Assembly (NCBI GenBank): GCA_002365865.1
Contig: DFAQ01000038.1
Location: 44,506 to 83,419, forward strand
From: Pelotomaculum sp. UBA3102
Lineage (GTDB): Bacteria > Bacillota > Desulfotomaculia > Desulfotomaculales > Pelotomaculaceae
Length of the DNA: 38,914 nucleotides
Direction: 5' to 3'
Each line of letters begins with the position of its first letter. The first letter of the stretch is position 1. Of the stretch, positions 32,242-38,914 are shown piece by piece. The notes beneath the pieces were generated by a model, which made no database searches, was not told the origin of the DNA, and saw only the letters and a program-made list of their open reading frames with translations. Made by a program: the position numbers and the translations under genes.

Positions 32242-32463
32242 TTAATTTTTAACACAAACTACGTTGACCGCTTTAATCAAAGCATTTATGCGGTCACCTT
32301 GCTTAAATCCCGCATCTCGCAAGCTTTCTCGCGTCATCACGGACGTGAGCCGGGGTGTATTATCCCCTCAAGTACCGACTCACATGGTTATTTGGGCCAT
32401 AATGTCGTCACCCTTAATACTCTCAATTTCGCCCTTGATGTTGTTGCGAACACCGGCTTCCAT
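32242..32463 (-). pseudogene. Mop/TOBE molybdate-binding protein with two in-frame TGA codons
   Basis: From ATG 32463 to TAA 32242 a single frame encodes a 73-codon TOBE/Mop (molbindin) domain: RNNIKGEIESIKGDDIMAQI, then LTSVMTRESLRDAGFKQGD and INALIKAVNVVCVKN. TGA codons interrupt it at codons 28 (32380-32382) and 32 (32368-32370), giving ...QITM-TGA-VGT-TGA-GDNTP... The start has GGAGGTG 10 bp upstream and a strong terminator follows, so all expression signals are intact. Each TGA is one C-to-T change away from CGA (Arg), which fits a recent pseudogene. Molbindins store molybdate/tungstate. Selenocysteine reading is an alternative that I consider unlikely (no strong SECIS). Confidence 0.7.
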
Positions 32464-32553
32464 AAAATTCATTCACCTCCGGGAGATTTTTTTATTATTT
32501 ATTTATTGTTTCCCGGAGTTAGGGAAGTATGCGGTTGAGTTTTGCCAAAATTT

Positions 32554-33390
32554 TTAAAAAGATATTATAATCCCGCCTTTACCGGCATACGTACCCATGA
32601 TACTGCCGGTCTCGCTTAAGATCACTTGTTTGGGTTGAAACTTCTGCTCTATGTGCTCCTTTAATTTTAGAATTTCATCCAAACAATCCAAATGGCTGAT
32701 ACCGATAATTTTTTCGTGCAAGTTGGTACCCATTTCACCAATTAACTGGACCAGGCGCCGGAGTGCTTTTTTACGCCCCCGAACCTTTTCTATGACGTCA
32801 ATTTGACAGATATTCCCCGCTTTGCCGATCGGTTTAATGTCGAGTACGGAACCAACGAATCCCGGGAGTTTTCCCACCCGGCCTCCTTTAATCAGATTTT
32901 CCAGGGAATCCATGGTAAAAATAGTGTTCATACCGTCCCGGTAGGCGCTTATTTTTTGGACCACTGTTTGGACATTCATGCCTGAATGAATGAATTCATG
33001 AGCTTTAATGGTGAGAATACCCAATCCAAGGGAACCGGTGCGGGAATCAATCAGGTGTATGTCTCCGGGAACTGATTTTGCTGCCAGCTGGGCGCTTTCA
33101 AAGGTTCCGCTGATGGCTGATGATATTCCGATATAGATTACGGAAGTGTAACGCGTCATAGCTTCCTTGAAAACCCTGGCAAATGCTTCCGGCGCCGGCC
33201 GGGAAGTCTTAGGAAGTTCTTTGTCCCGAGCCAGGCGGGCCCAAAATTGTTTTGGGGAGATTGTAACCCGGTCCAAAAAAGTTTCGTTATTTTCAAAAGT
33301 GACATGCAGAGGAACCATTTCCAGGTTATATTGTTTGAGCATTTCCTCCGGTAAGTCGCACGAACTGTCGGTAACGATCTTTATGTGCAT
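32554..33390 (-). CDS. DegV family fatty-acid-binding protein
   Basis: A 278-residue DegV protein, the fatty-acid-binding (FakB-like) family that supports phosphorylation of exogenous fatty acids with FakA kinase. N-terminal motif IKIVTDSSCDLPEE, middle segment IYIGISSAISGTFESA, DSRTGSLGLG, and ENLIKGGRVGKLPGFVGSVLDIKP are diagnostic. ATG 33390 (MHIKIV) is chosen because AAAGGA lies 8 bp upstream; the longer frame adds seven residues without an SD. FakA is not in the window. Upstream on the same strand lies a hydrogenase remnant. Confidence 0.92.
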   Translation of the reverse strand: MHIKIVTDSSCDLPEEMLKQYNLEMVPLHVTFENNETFLDRVTISPKQFWARLARDKELPKTSRPAPEAFARVFKEAMTRYTSVIYIGISSAISGTFESAQLAAKSVPGDIHLIDSRTGSLGLGILTIKAHEFIHSGMNVQTVVQKISAYRDGMNTIFTMDSLENLIKGGRVGKLPGFVGSVLDIKPIGKAGNICQIDVIEKVRGRKKALRRLVQLIGEMGTNLHEKIIGISHLDCLDEILKLKEHIEQKFQPKQVILSETGSIMGTYAGKGGIIISF

Positions 33391-33491
33391 ATGAGATATC
33401 CTTTCTGTCAAGATCTGCCAAGAAATATTATTATCAGACTTTATTCCAGTAATCTCTTCTCTTTGAACATTTGTTTTACCTTTTTAAAAAG

Positions 33492-33851
33492 TTATTGCTG
33501 ATTAAAAATCTTTTTGCTCACGTTGCCGCGCCGGTCGATTAAATGAGTAGCACACTGCAGGCAGTGATCAAAAGAACGGATGATCCGGCCCAAAATGGTA
33601 AAAAGCATGCCGGGCCAGGGTGTTTCCGTTCCGGTCAGGGCTTTTTCCACCGGCCCACGTTGCCCGTACTTATCTTTGGGAGAAAAGTTCCACACGGTGG
33701 GGGTGATGATATTATAGCTCACAACTTCATCGTTTTTAATGCAAGCGCTGTGTAAAAGGGCGTCCCGCATCGCGTCCGTGACAGCCGTTACCCGGTTTTT
33801 TACGGGTGTTTTCTTTTGTTTTGAGGGCGGGGGCTTTAATCTTTTTGGCAT
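33492..33851 (-). pseudogene. [NiFe]-hydrogenase large-subunit C-terminal remnant
   Basis: The frame carries the unmistakable end of a [NiFe]-hydrogenase large subunit: SYNIITPTVWNFSPKDKYGQ, RGPVEKALTGTETPWP, and the second nickel-binding motif SFDHCLQCATH, followed by the C-terminal extension that maturation proteases remove. The N-terminal five-sixths, including the first CxxC nickel site, is missing. The first about 27 codons are unrelated Lys-rich sequence, so the protein is not functional. No small subunit or maturation genes are nearby. A single-gene remnant of a lost or rearranged uptake/evolving hydrogenase locus. Confidence 0.85.
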
Positions 33852-33906
33852 CCCAAATCACGGCAGAGTCCGGTAAATTTTTCCCTGCCCATAGAACCCT
33901 CCAGGA

Positions 33907-33942
33907 ACAAGGCACCGACTTTATTTTAAGCCGGTGCCTTGT
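33907..33942. terminator. Hairpin downstream of the YjcZ-like gene
   Basis: ACAAGGCACCG (33907-33917)/CGGTGCCTTGT (33932-33942), a perfect 11-bp stem 25 bp after the gene's stop. No strong T tract on either strand, so termination is probable but not certain. Confidence 0.6.
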
Positions 33943-33966
33943 TTGGGAACTGTTTATTGGTTTCGT

Positions 33967-34083
33967 TTAGATGAAGCAAGCGCCAACTCCGAAAATGATC
34001 AGGATAAAGATTAAGAAAATAATAAATCCATAGTTGCCGAAGCAGCCACCGGTAGTGCCACCTGCACCAACACCATAAGCCAT
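33967..34083 (-). CDS. YjcZ-family sporulation mini-protein
   Basis: A 38-residue peptide: Gly/Tyr-rich start (MAYGVGAGGTTGGCFGNYG) followed by one hydrophobic helix (FIIFLIFILIIFGVGACF). This is the layout of YjcZ-like small proteins expressed during sporulation in Bacilli and Clostridia. GGAGG lies about 8 bp before the ATG, with a hairpin after the stop. It has two Cys that are not typical of all family members. Function unknown; presumably membrane-associated in the spore. Confidence 0.82.
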   Translation of the reverse strand: MAYGVGAGGTTGGCFGNYGFIIFLIFILIIFGVGACFI

Positions 34084-34183
34084 AAAAAGATTCCTCCTTC
34101 GTATTTAATGGGTTCTTCTTTTTAAAATATGACAGCATACCAAATAATGTTACAGGCGAAAACTTTTTTATATTTTTTTATTA

Positions 34184-36232
34184 TTACGGAGTAATGTCTT
34201 CCGGTTTGTAGGTTGAACCGGGATTCCAAAGCAACCAGGTTTTGATATTGTTGTCCCCCGTAGCATTAATTTGGGCCCTGATTTCACTTCTGCCGTACGG
34301 GGGCGAGCCCCAGGTAAATGCCTGCAGCCAGGGGCGGAGCCGACAACCTGTCGTTTCTGTCAGCGCCTTAAATTCTTTTAAGGAAGCGTCAATAACTTCA
34401 TAAGGATGGGCGTTGGGGTTGGTGAAACCATAATTACCGGTCATGTAGTGTGAAGGATAAGGCATTGGCGAAAGGTAGTCAACAAAAGGAGCCATGCGTT
34501 CGGGGCGTTGACCGATCCCCTGGTCGTCCACGGCAATAGACATGAAACCGAATACCGTGGCGGAAAACGGCCTGTTCCAGGTTATTACCGACCTGACGTG
34601 CTCCAGATAACCGGCGATAACATCAACCCTGGTCCGGTCATCGTCCCGGGTCTTGCCCGGGTAGATCGCCGTTCTGGCTTTTTTACCTTCCGGAAATCTG
34701 ATATAATCAAATTGAACCTCATCAAAGCCCAACCGGTATGCTTCAACAGCCAGGGCTAAATTATAGTCCCGGACCTCCTTACTGTACGGGTCCACCCAGA
34801 CTCCTCTGTTCAGAGGGCTGCCGTCGGCAGCCCTCACCATCAGTTCAGGTTTTTTTTCGGCTAAGAAGGGGTCCCGGAAAATTACAATGCGGCCAATAGA
34901 ATAGATTCCCCGGTCTTTCAAGTCTTTAAGGCGTTCCTTAACGGGTAATATACCCAGGCCGGCGCCTGTTTCAACGGCCGTCTGAACCTGCGATGCGTAA
35001 CCAATCCGCCCGGACTCGTCCTTTATGTCAAGCTGGACGGTGTTTAATCCGGCTTGGTCAATCAATGCCAGAACCTGGTTCCACCGGTCCTGCGACCCGG
35101 CCCACCTGAAAGTAACGTGCACGCCTTGGGCACTGGAGGAGCTCAGGTTGCTTTCAGGATTGCGGTTCGGTTCCCCTTTGGTGTAAAGCACCAAATCGTT
35201 TTTGATTGTATTTGCTGCGTATTTTTCCCATCCCTCAGGGGCCGCTACGGTGTCTTTCCTGCCGTCACTTACGTACCTGGTGGCACTTATCCTTTCCAGC
35301 CAGTTGACCAGCGAGCTCCTGCCGTTGTCTGTGAACACCTGGATCCGCTCAATCCGGGCGGGATCAAAGTCCTTATGAAAAGGTGAACGGGCTGCACTCC
35401 AGGCCCACCATAAGATGCCGTTATGGTTGTATTTCACGCCGTTGCTTGTTCCGCTGAGACCCAGGGTAAGAGGTTCCGGCAAGCCGTCCTGCACAATGGC
35501 AAAAGCTTTCGGCCGGTAGCCCGGAAGAGCCTGCTGGATATGAGTTTGCAGGGAGGCTATCTGTTCGGCTACCTGTCCGGGTGACAGACCCGCCAGGTTT
35601 TGGTGCCCAAAAGTGTGGTTGCCGATTTCAAATCCCCACCGGTTTAACAGCCGCAGCTTTTTCTGCCAGTACTGCGGCTGTCCGAAAGGCTCCGCGTTTA
35701 TGAAGAAGGTTGCTGTATGCCCGAAACCGGGATGCTTTTCAGCGAAATCCATAAGTATGCCTACGGCACAATCCGGATCCGGCACCGTTTCACCGTTTTC
35801 CTTTTCTAAAAGCCGAAAATGACCCGAAGTCCCGTCATCAAAAGTTAGAACCGCCGGAGATTTACCGGCCGGGAGATCCATATTACCGGTAAGGTAATCG
35901 TTGAGGGCTACCAGGACGTAGTTCCGGTCGTAAAGTTCTTGAAGGTCTTTTCTGAAGTTTTCCGGCGTGCGGGACCAGCGGCCTTCCTCTTGATCGATTA
36001 GATGGTAAACAAAAACCGGTACCTGTCCCAGCTCGTTGGCGCCGACTTTTTTGGCGTGCTGCCGAATTTCTTCCGGTGTCGCCGCTGTGGCTTCACTATT
36101 ACCGGACGGCAGTGACTCACGGTCATTTGGGTCTAGGGACGGGCTTATAAAGGGGGTCCAGGCTAAAACTCCTGCAATAACTAAAATAAACGTAGTGGTA
36201 ACCAGGGCGAGGACAATTTTTTGCTTTAACAA
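34184..36232 (-). CDS. Polysaccharide deacetylase fused to a DUF4015 glycoside-hydrolase-like domain
   Basis: A 682-residue exported or membrane-anchored protein with an N-terminal signal-anchor (residues 7-25). Residues about 70-340 are a NodB-type deacetylase: TFDDG (130-134) and the metal-binding H206-x3-H210 in GNHTFGHQN. Residues about 370-675 are a DUF4015 (TIM-barrel, putative GH) domain with VHVTFRWAG, LDIKDESGRIGYAS, FDEVQFDYIRFPEGK and LSPMPYPSHY. It likely acts on cell-wall or extracellular polysaccharide. TTG 36232 is the proposed start. The gap to the next minus-strand feature is small; upstream is a 315-bp gene-free region. Confidence 0.88.
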   Translation of the reverse strand: MLKQKIVLALVTTTFILVIAGVLAWTPFISPSLDPNDRESLPSGNSEATAATPEEIRQHAKKVGANELGQVPVFVYHLIDQEEGRWSRTPENFRKDLQELYDRNYVLVALNDYLTGNMDLPAGKSPAVLTFDDGTSGHFRLLEKENGETVPDPDCAVGILMDFAEKHPGFGHTATFFINAEPFGQPQYWQKKLRLLNRWGFEIGNHTFGHQNLAGLSPGQVAEQIASLQTHIQQALPGYRPKAFAIVQDGLPEPLTLGLSGTSNGVKYNHNGILWWAWSAARSPFHKDFDPARIERIQVFTDNGRSSLVNWLERISATRYVSDGRKDTVAAPEGWEKYAANTIKNDLVLYTKGEPNRNPESNLSSSSAQGVHVTFRWAGSQDRWNQVLALIDQAGLNTVQLDIKDESGRIGYASQVQTAVETGAGLGILPVKERLKDLKDRGIYSIGRIVIFRDPFLAEKKPELMVRAADGSPLNRGVWVDPYSKEVRDYNLALAVEAYRLGFDEVQFDYIRFPEGKKARTAIYPGKTRDDDRTRVDVIAGYLEHVRSVITWNRPFSATVFGFMSIAVDDQGIGQRPERMAPFVDYLSPMPYPSHYMTGNYGFTNPNAHPYEVIDASLKEFKALTETTGCRLRPWLQAFTWGSPPYGRSEIRAQINATGDNNIKTWLLWNPGSTYKPEDITP

Positions 36233-36547
36233 TCTGTTCCGGCAACCCCTTTCGGTATTTATTTAAGAATAAGGGGACTTTAATATATATATCTAGTTCG
36301 ACGTTTAGCGACACAATTCCTTCGTCCAAAATTGAATTAAGCGTGACACGGGCGTGACACGGGGACGGTTCTCTTGACACGGTAAGGTTAATTTTTTTGA
36401 CTGGTAGGTCTGTATGTGGTATATTCAAGTAACTTCCACCATCCAATATACATTTTTTTTGATTTAAAGGGTATATTCCGGGTCATATGGAAGGTGCCTT
36501 TTTTCAGAAGCATCAGGTACTATATTATTTGATAAGGAGATAAGATT
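36233..36547. other. 315-bp gene-free region with GACAC repeats
   Basis: Divergent region between the deacetylase fusion (minus) and the RNA helicase (plus). It holds the GACACGG repeat unit (36343-36382), an AT-rich stretch, and the SD AAGGAG (36534-36539) of the helicase gene. The long leader on the helicase side is common for cold-induced RNA helicases, but no defined regulatory RNA was recognised. Confidence 0.45.
36343..36382. repeat. GTGACACGGG repeat unit (REP-like)
   Basis: Two direct copies of GTGACACGGG (36343-36352 and 36354-36363) are followed by GACGGTTCTC and a third TTGACACGG. The GACACGGGGACGGTTC core recalls, from memory, motifs that recur near IS200-like REP-associated transposases in Firmicutes. 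No transposase is present here. Confidence 0.4.
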
Positions 36548-37975
36548 TTGGTTGCGTTTTATGAATTGGAACTTGAACCAACAACGATTCAGGCCGTCAA
36601 CAATATGGGTTTTGAAGAAACAACCCCCATTCAGGAACAAACAATTCCCTATGCACTACAGGGAAAGGACTTGATCGGCCAGGCTCAAACAGGTACGGGA
36701 AAGACAGCGGCTTACGGGATTCCTTTGGTTGAGAGGAGCCAAACAGGACATAAACAGATTCAAGGCCTGGTTTTGGTGCCTACGAGAGAACTGGCCATGC
36801 AGGTGGCGGAGGAATTAAATAAAATCGGTGAAAATAAAGGTATCCGTTCCTTGCCGGTTTACGGGGGCCAGGATATTAACCGCCAAATCAAGGCGCTAAA
36901 GCAAAATCCGGATATAATAGTTGCAACTCCCGGTCGTTTGATGGATCATATGCGCAGAAAGACCATTCGGTTAAATTCAATTAATGTGGTAGTTCTTGAT
37001 GAAGCAGATGAAATGTTAAATATGGGTTTTATTGACGATATAAGAACGATATTGCAGGAAACCCCCGGAGAAAGGCAAACAATGCTGTTTTCAGCAACTA
37101 TGCCCAAACCGGTCCAATTACTTGCACAAAGGTTTATGAACAAACCCAGGTTGTTTTCTGTTAAAGCAAAGGAAATAACGGTTCCAACCATCGAACAGCA
37201 TTATATGGAAGTGATTGAAAAGCAAAAGTTTGATGTCTTGTGCCGGTTGTTAGATATTCAGTCACCGGAATCAGCGATTGTGTTTGGCAGAACTAAGCGG
37301 AGAGTAGACGAATTAAGTGAAGCATTGAATAAGCGGGGTTACGGAGTTGAAGGAATCCACGGGGATTTAACTCAAAATAAGCGGATCAGCGTTCTAAACA
37401 AGTTTAAAAACGGCCTGATTGAAGTTTTGGTTGCCACTGATGTTGCGGCCAGGGGCCTGGATATCAGTGGCATAACCCATATCTATAACTTTGATATACC
37501 ACAAGACCCGGAGAGTTATATCCACCGGATCGGACGTACCGGCCGGGCAGGTAATAAGGGGTTGGCAGTTACCTTGGTTACTCCGCGGGAAATGGTTCAT
37601 TTAAGAGAGATTGAAAGTATGATCAGGCGAAAAATACAGCGCAAGTCACCACCGACGGTTACGGAAGCCATAGCGGAACAGCAGCGGCTTACGATTGAAA
37701 AATTACTTCAAGTTATTGAACAGGGACAGGAGCAAATTTACAGAGTAATGGCAGAGGAATTGCTAACCGAATATGACTCGGCAACCCTGGTTGCCGCCGC
37801 ATTAAAAATGCTGACCAAAAAACCGGATCAAACCCAAATGAAGTTAACGGAAGAGCCGCCGCCGTTAAAGGCAAGAAAAAATAAGCGGGGTACCGGAAAC
37901 AGATCTGTCAAAAGCAATAAGAGATTCGGGACCGGCATTAGGCACCCGTCCCGGGAAAAGCTAAAAAATCGCTAA
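36548..37975 (+). CDS. DEAD-box ATP-dependent RNA helicase (CshA/DeaD type)
   Basis: A 475-residue RNA helicase with a complete motif set: Q motif around GFEETTPIQEQ, I AQTGTGKTAAY, Ia PTRELAMQ, Ib TPGRLMD, II VLDEADEML, III SATMP, V ATDVAARGLDI, VI HRIGRTGRAG. The Lys/Arg-rich tail suggests RNA binding beyond the core. Role: RNA unwinding in ribosome assembly and mRNA decay. TTG 36548 start with AAGGAG 8 bp upstream. It converges with the LysR gene, 7 bp apart. Confidence 0.94.
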   Translation: MVAFYELELEPTTIQAVNNMGFEETTPIQEQTIPYALQGKDLIGQAQTGTGKTAAYGIPLVERSQTGHKQIQGLVLVPTRELAMQVAEELNKIGENKGIRSLPVYGGQDINRQIKALKQNPDIIVATPGRLMDHMRRKTIRLNSINVVVLDEADEMLNMGFIDDIRTILQETPGERQTMLFSATMPKPVQLLAQRFMNKPRLFSVKAKEITVPTIEQHYMEVIEKQKFDVLCRLLDIQSPESAIVFGRTKRRVDELSEALNKRGYGVEGIHGDLTQNKRISVLNKFKNGLIEVLVATDVAARGLDISGITHIYNFDIPQDPESYIHRIGRTGRAGNKGLAVTLVTPREMVHLREIESMIRRKIQRKSPPTVTEAIAEQQRLTIEKLLQVIEQGQEQIYRVMAEELLTEYDSATLVAAALKMLTKKPDQTQMKLTEEPPPLKARKNKRGTGNRSVKSNKRFGTGIRHPSREKLKNR

Positions 37976-37982
37976 ACACCAA

Positions 37983-38882
37983 CTAGGCAATTTGTTTGCT
38001 GATCCATTGCGAGGTGAACTTTAGGAAAGCTTTAAGCGGCGGCGGCAAATCGGCATTATTACGCATAACCAGAACCGTTTCTCTTTTTATTGTGGGGGTC
38101 AGCGATATAATCTTAAAACCGGGGTCCCGGTTGGTCGCGGCAGCGGCAACATGGGATGAAAGCACGGTAATACCGAGCTCCTCACGAACCAAACCCAGCA
38201 TGGTGTTAACTATGGCGCAGTCCACGATAACCTTGGGAACGAAACCTGCGGAACGGCAGGAATTGAGGAAATCATGGTAGTGTCCGGAGGTGGGAGGGGT
38301 TAAAATAAAATTTTCATCTTCTAATTCTTTAAGGTCGACTGATTTTCTGTTTGCCAAAGGATGGCGGTGGCTGGTGACAACCACCATCTGGTCAGTTATT
38401 AAGGGATAAAACCGGAAGTTGGGATCCGTGCTGGGTATCTGACAAATGGCCGCGTCAATTTTAGAAGAACGTAACCAATGCAAGAGTACGCCACACTGTT
38501 CTTCATAAAGATTCAGCTTAATCCCGGGAAAGTTTTTTTGAAAAGATGCCAGCAGGTTGGGGATGTGGGAATATCCGATTACGGCAATAACTCCGATTTT
38601 AAGACAGCCTTTTTCAATGGATACATACTCATGGATGCACCGGCGGGCGGCATTTACCTCCGACATGATCCGTTTGGCATGGGTGACAAACTCTTCGCCT
38701 GCCGGGGTAAGCTGTACCGACCGGGTGGTTCTGACAAACAAACTGATGCCCAATTCATTTTCAAGCTTGCAGATCTGCTGGGAAAGTGAAGGCTGAGATA
38801 TTTTGATTTCTTCTGCGGCGCGGGTGAAACCCTGGTACTTGGCCACGGCCAATACATACTCCAACTGATGTATTTCCACCAT
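37983..38882 (-). CDS. LysR-family transcriptional regulator
   Basis: A 299-residue LysR-type regulator. The winged HTH is residues 1-60 (GFTRAAEEIKISQPSLSQQI is the recognition region). A substrate-binding domain follows with GVIAVIGYSHIPNLLASF and later LVREELGITVLSSHV. AAAGGAGGG lies before the ATG. LysR regulators usually control a divergent neighbour, which here would lie beyond the window's right end. Effector unknown. Confidence 0.92.
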   Translation of the reverse strand: MVEIHQLEYVLAVAKYQGFTRAAEEIKISQPSLSQQICKLENELGISLFVRTTRSVQLTPAGEEFVTHAKRIMSEVNAARRCIHEYVSIEKGCLKIGVIAVIGYSHIPNLLASFQKNFPGIKLNLYEEQCGVLLHWLRSSKIDAAICQIPSTDPNFRFYPLITDQMVVVTSHRHPLANRKSVDLKELEDENFILTPPTSGHYHDFLNSCRSAGFVPKVIVDCAIVNTMLGLVREELGITVLSSHVAAAATNRDPGFKIISLTPTIKRETVLVMRNNADLPPPLKAFLKFTSQWISKQIA

Positions 38883-38914
38883 AAACCCTCCTTTGTATAC
38901 TATGAGCAGTGGCC

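Noticed and set aside
32368..32382. Selenocysteine reading of the two TGA codons in the Mop-like gene as the main call
   Set aside because: No strong SECIS hairpin follows, no Sec genes are in view, and CGA-to-TGA decay explains both codons. Kept only as a check in the findings.
32264..32557. Plus-strand ORFs between the Mop-like gene and degV
   Set aside because: They are opposite-strand shadows of the Mop-like gene; the minus frame has family motifs, SD and terminator.
1..38914. CRISPR arrays, tRNA/rRNA genes, prophage or intact IS elements
   Set aside because: No regularly spaced repeats, cloverleaf-like sequences, integrases or transposases were seen by eye; a tRNAscan or covariance search could still find a missed RNA.

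Overview
The window looks like a chromosomal segment of an endospore-forming, anaerobic Firmicute with moderate GC. The Desulfotomaculum/Pelotomaculum (Peptococcaceae) neighbourhood is my inference from protein style, not from a search. Evidence for spores is an alpha/beta-type SASP gene (about 6.0 kb) and a YjcZ-like mini-protein (about 34.0 kb). Evidence for anaerobic hydrogen metabolism is a three-gene NAD(P)-linked [FeFe]-hydrogenase operon (19.6-23.8 kb). No rRNA, tRNA, CRISPR array or intact insertion sequence was seen.

Layout. 0-1.1 kb: end of a class I CoA-transferase operon (A-subunit tail, complete B subunit) and a terminator. 1.1-3.1 kb: a histidine kinase/NarL-type regulator pair. 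3.2-4.9 kb: a phosphate transporter (Pit) with its PhoU-like DUF47 partner, preceded by Pho-box-like direct repeats. 5-8.3 kb: a hypothetical gene, MgtC/SapB protein, SASP, inositol monophosphatase family protein, and a six-hairpin-type protein. 8.3-17.5 kb: the most unusual block. It holds a DUF815 AAA+ ATPase with a small membrane coiled-coil partner; convergent to it, a tandem dynamin-like GTPase followed by three small helical proteins, the last with a C-terminal membrane anchor; then a free-standing SIR2-like protein with a zinc ribbon; then a Ski2-type helicase encoded as two consecutive in-frame genes. 17.6-19.3 kb: a good sigma-54 promoter, a 53-residue ORF and a PucR/CdaR-type regulator. 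19.6-23.8 kb: hydrogenase operon. 23.9-25.7 kb: glucan phosphorylase.

25.7-34 kb mixes transporters and enzymes (MscS channel, divergent UppS-like protein, TrkH/KtrB, patatin, Cys-cluster protein, DegV) with four broken genes: beta-lysine acetyltransferase (ablB), superoxide dismutase, a Mop/TOBE molybdate-binding protein with two in-frame TGA codons, and the C-terminus of a [NiFe]-hydrogenase large subunit. 34-38.9 kb: YjcZ-like protein, a deacetylase-DUF4015 fusion, a DEAD-box RNA helicase and a LysR regulator.

The best candidate for an undescribed system is the dynamin-like GTPase with its small coiled-coil/tail-anchored proteins (10.2-13.3 kb), possibly working with the surrounding DUF815, SIR2-like and split-helicase genes. 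A membrane-remodelling or defence role is inference only.
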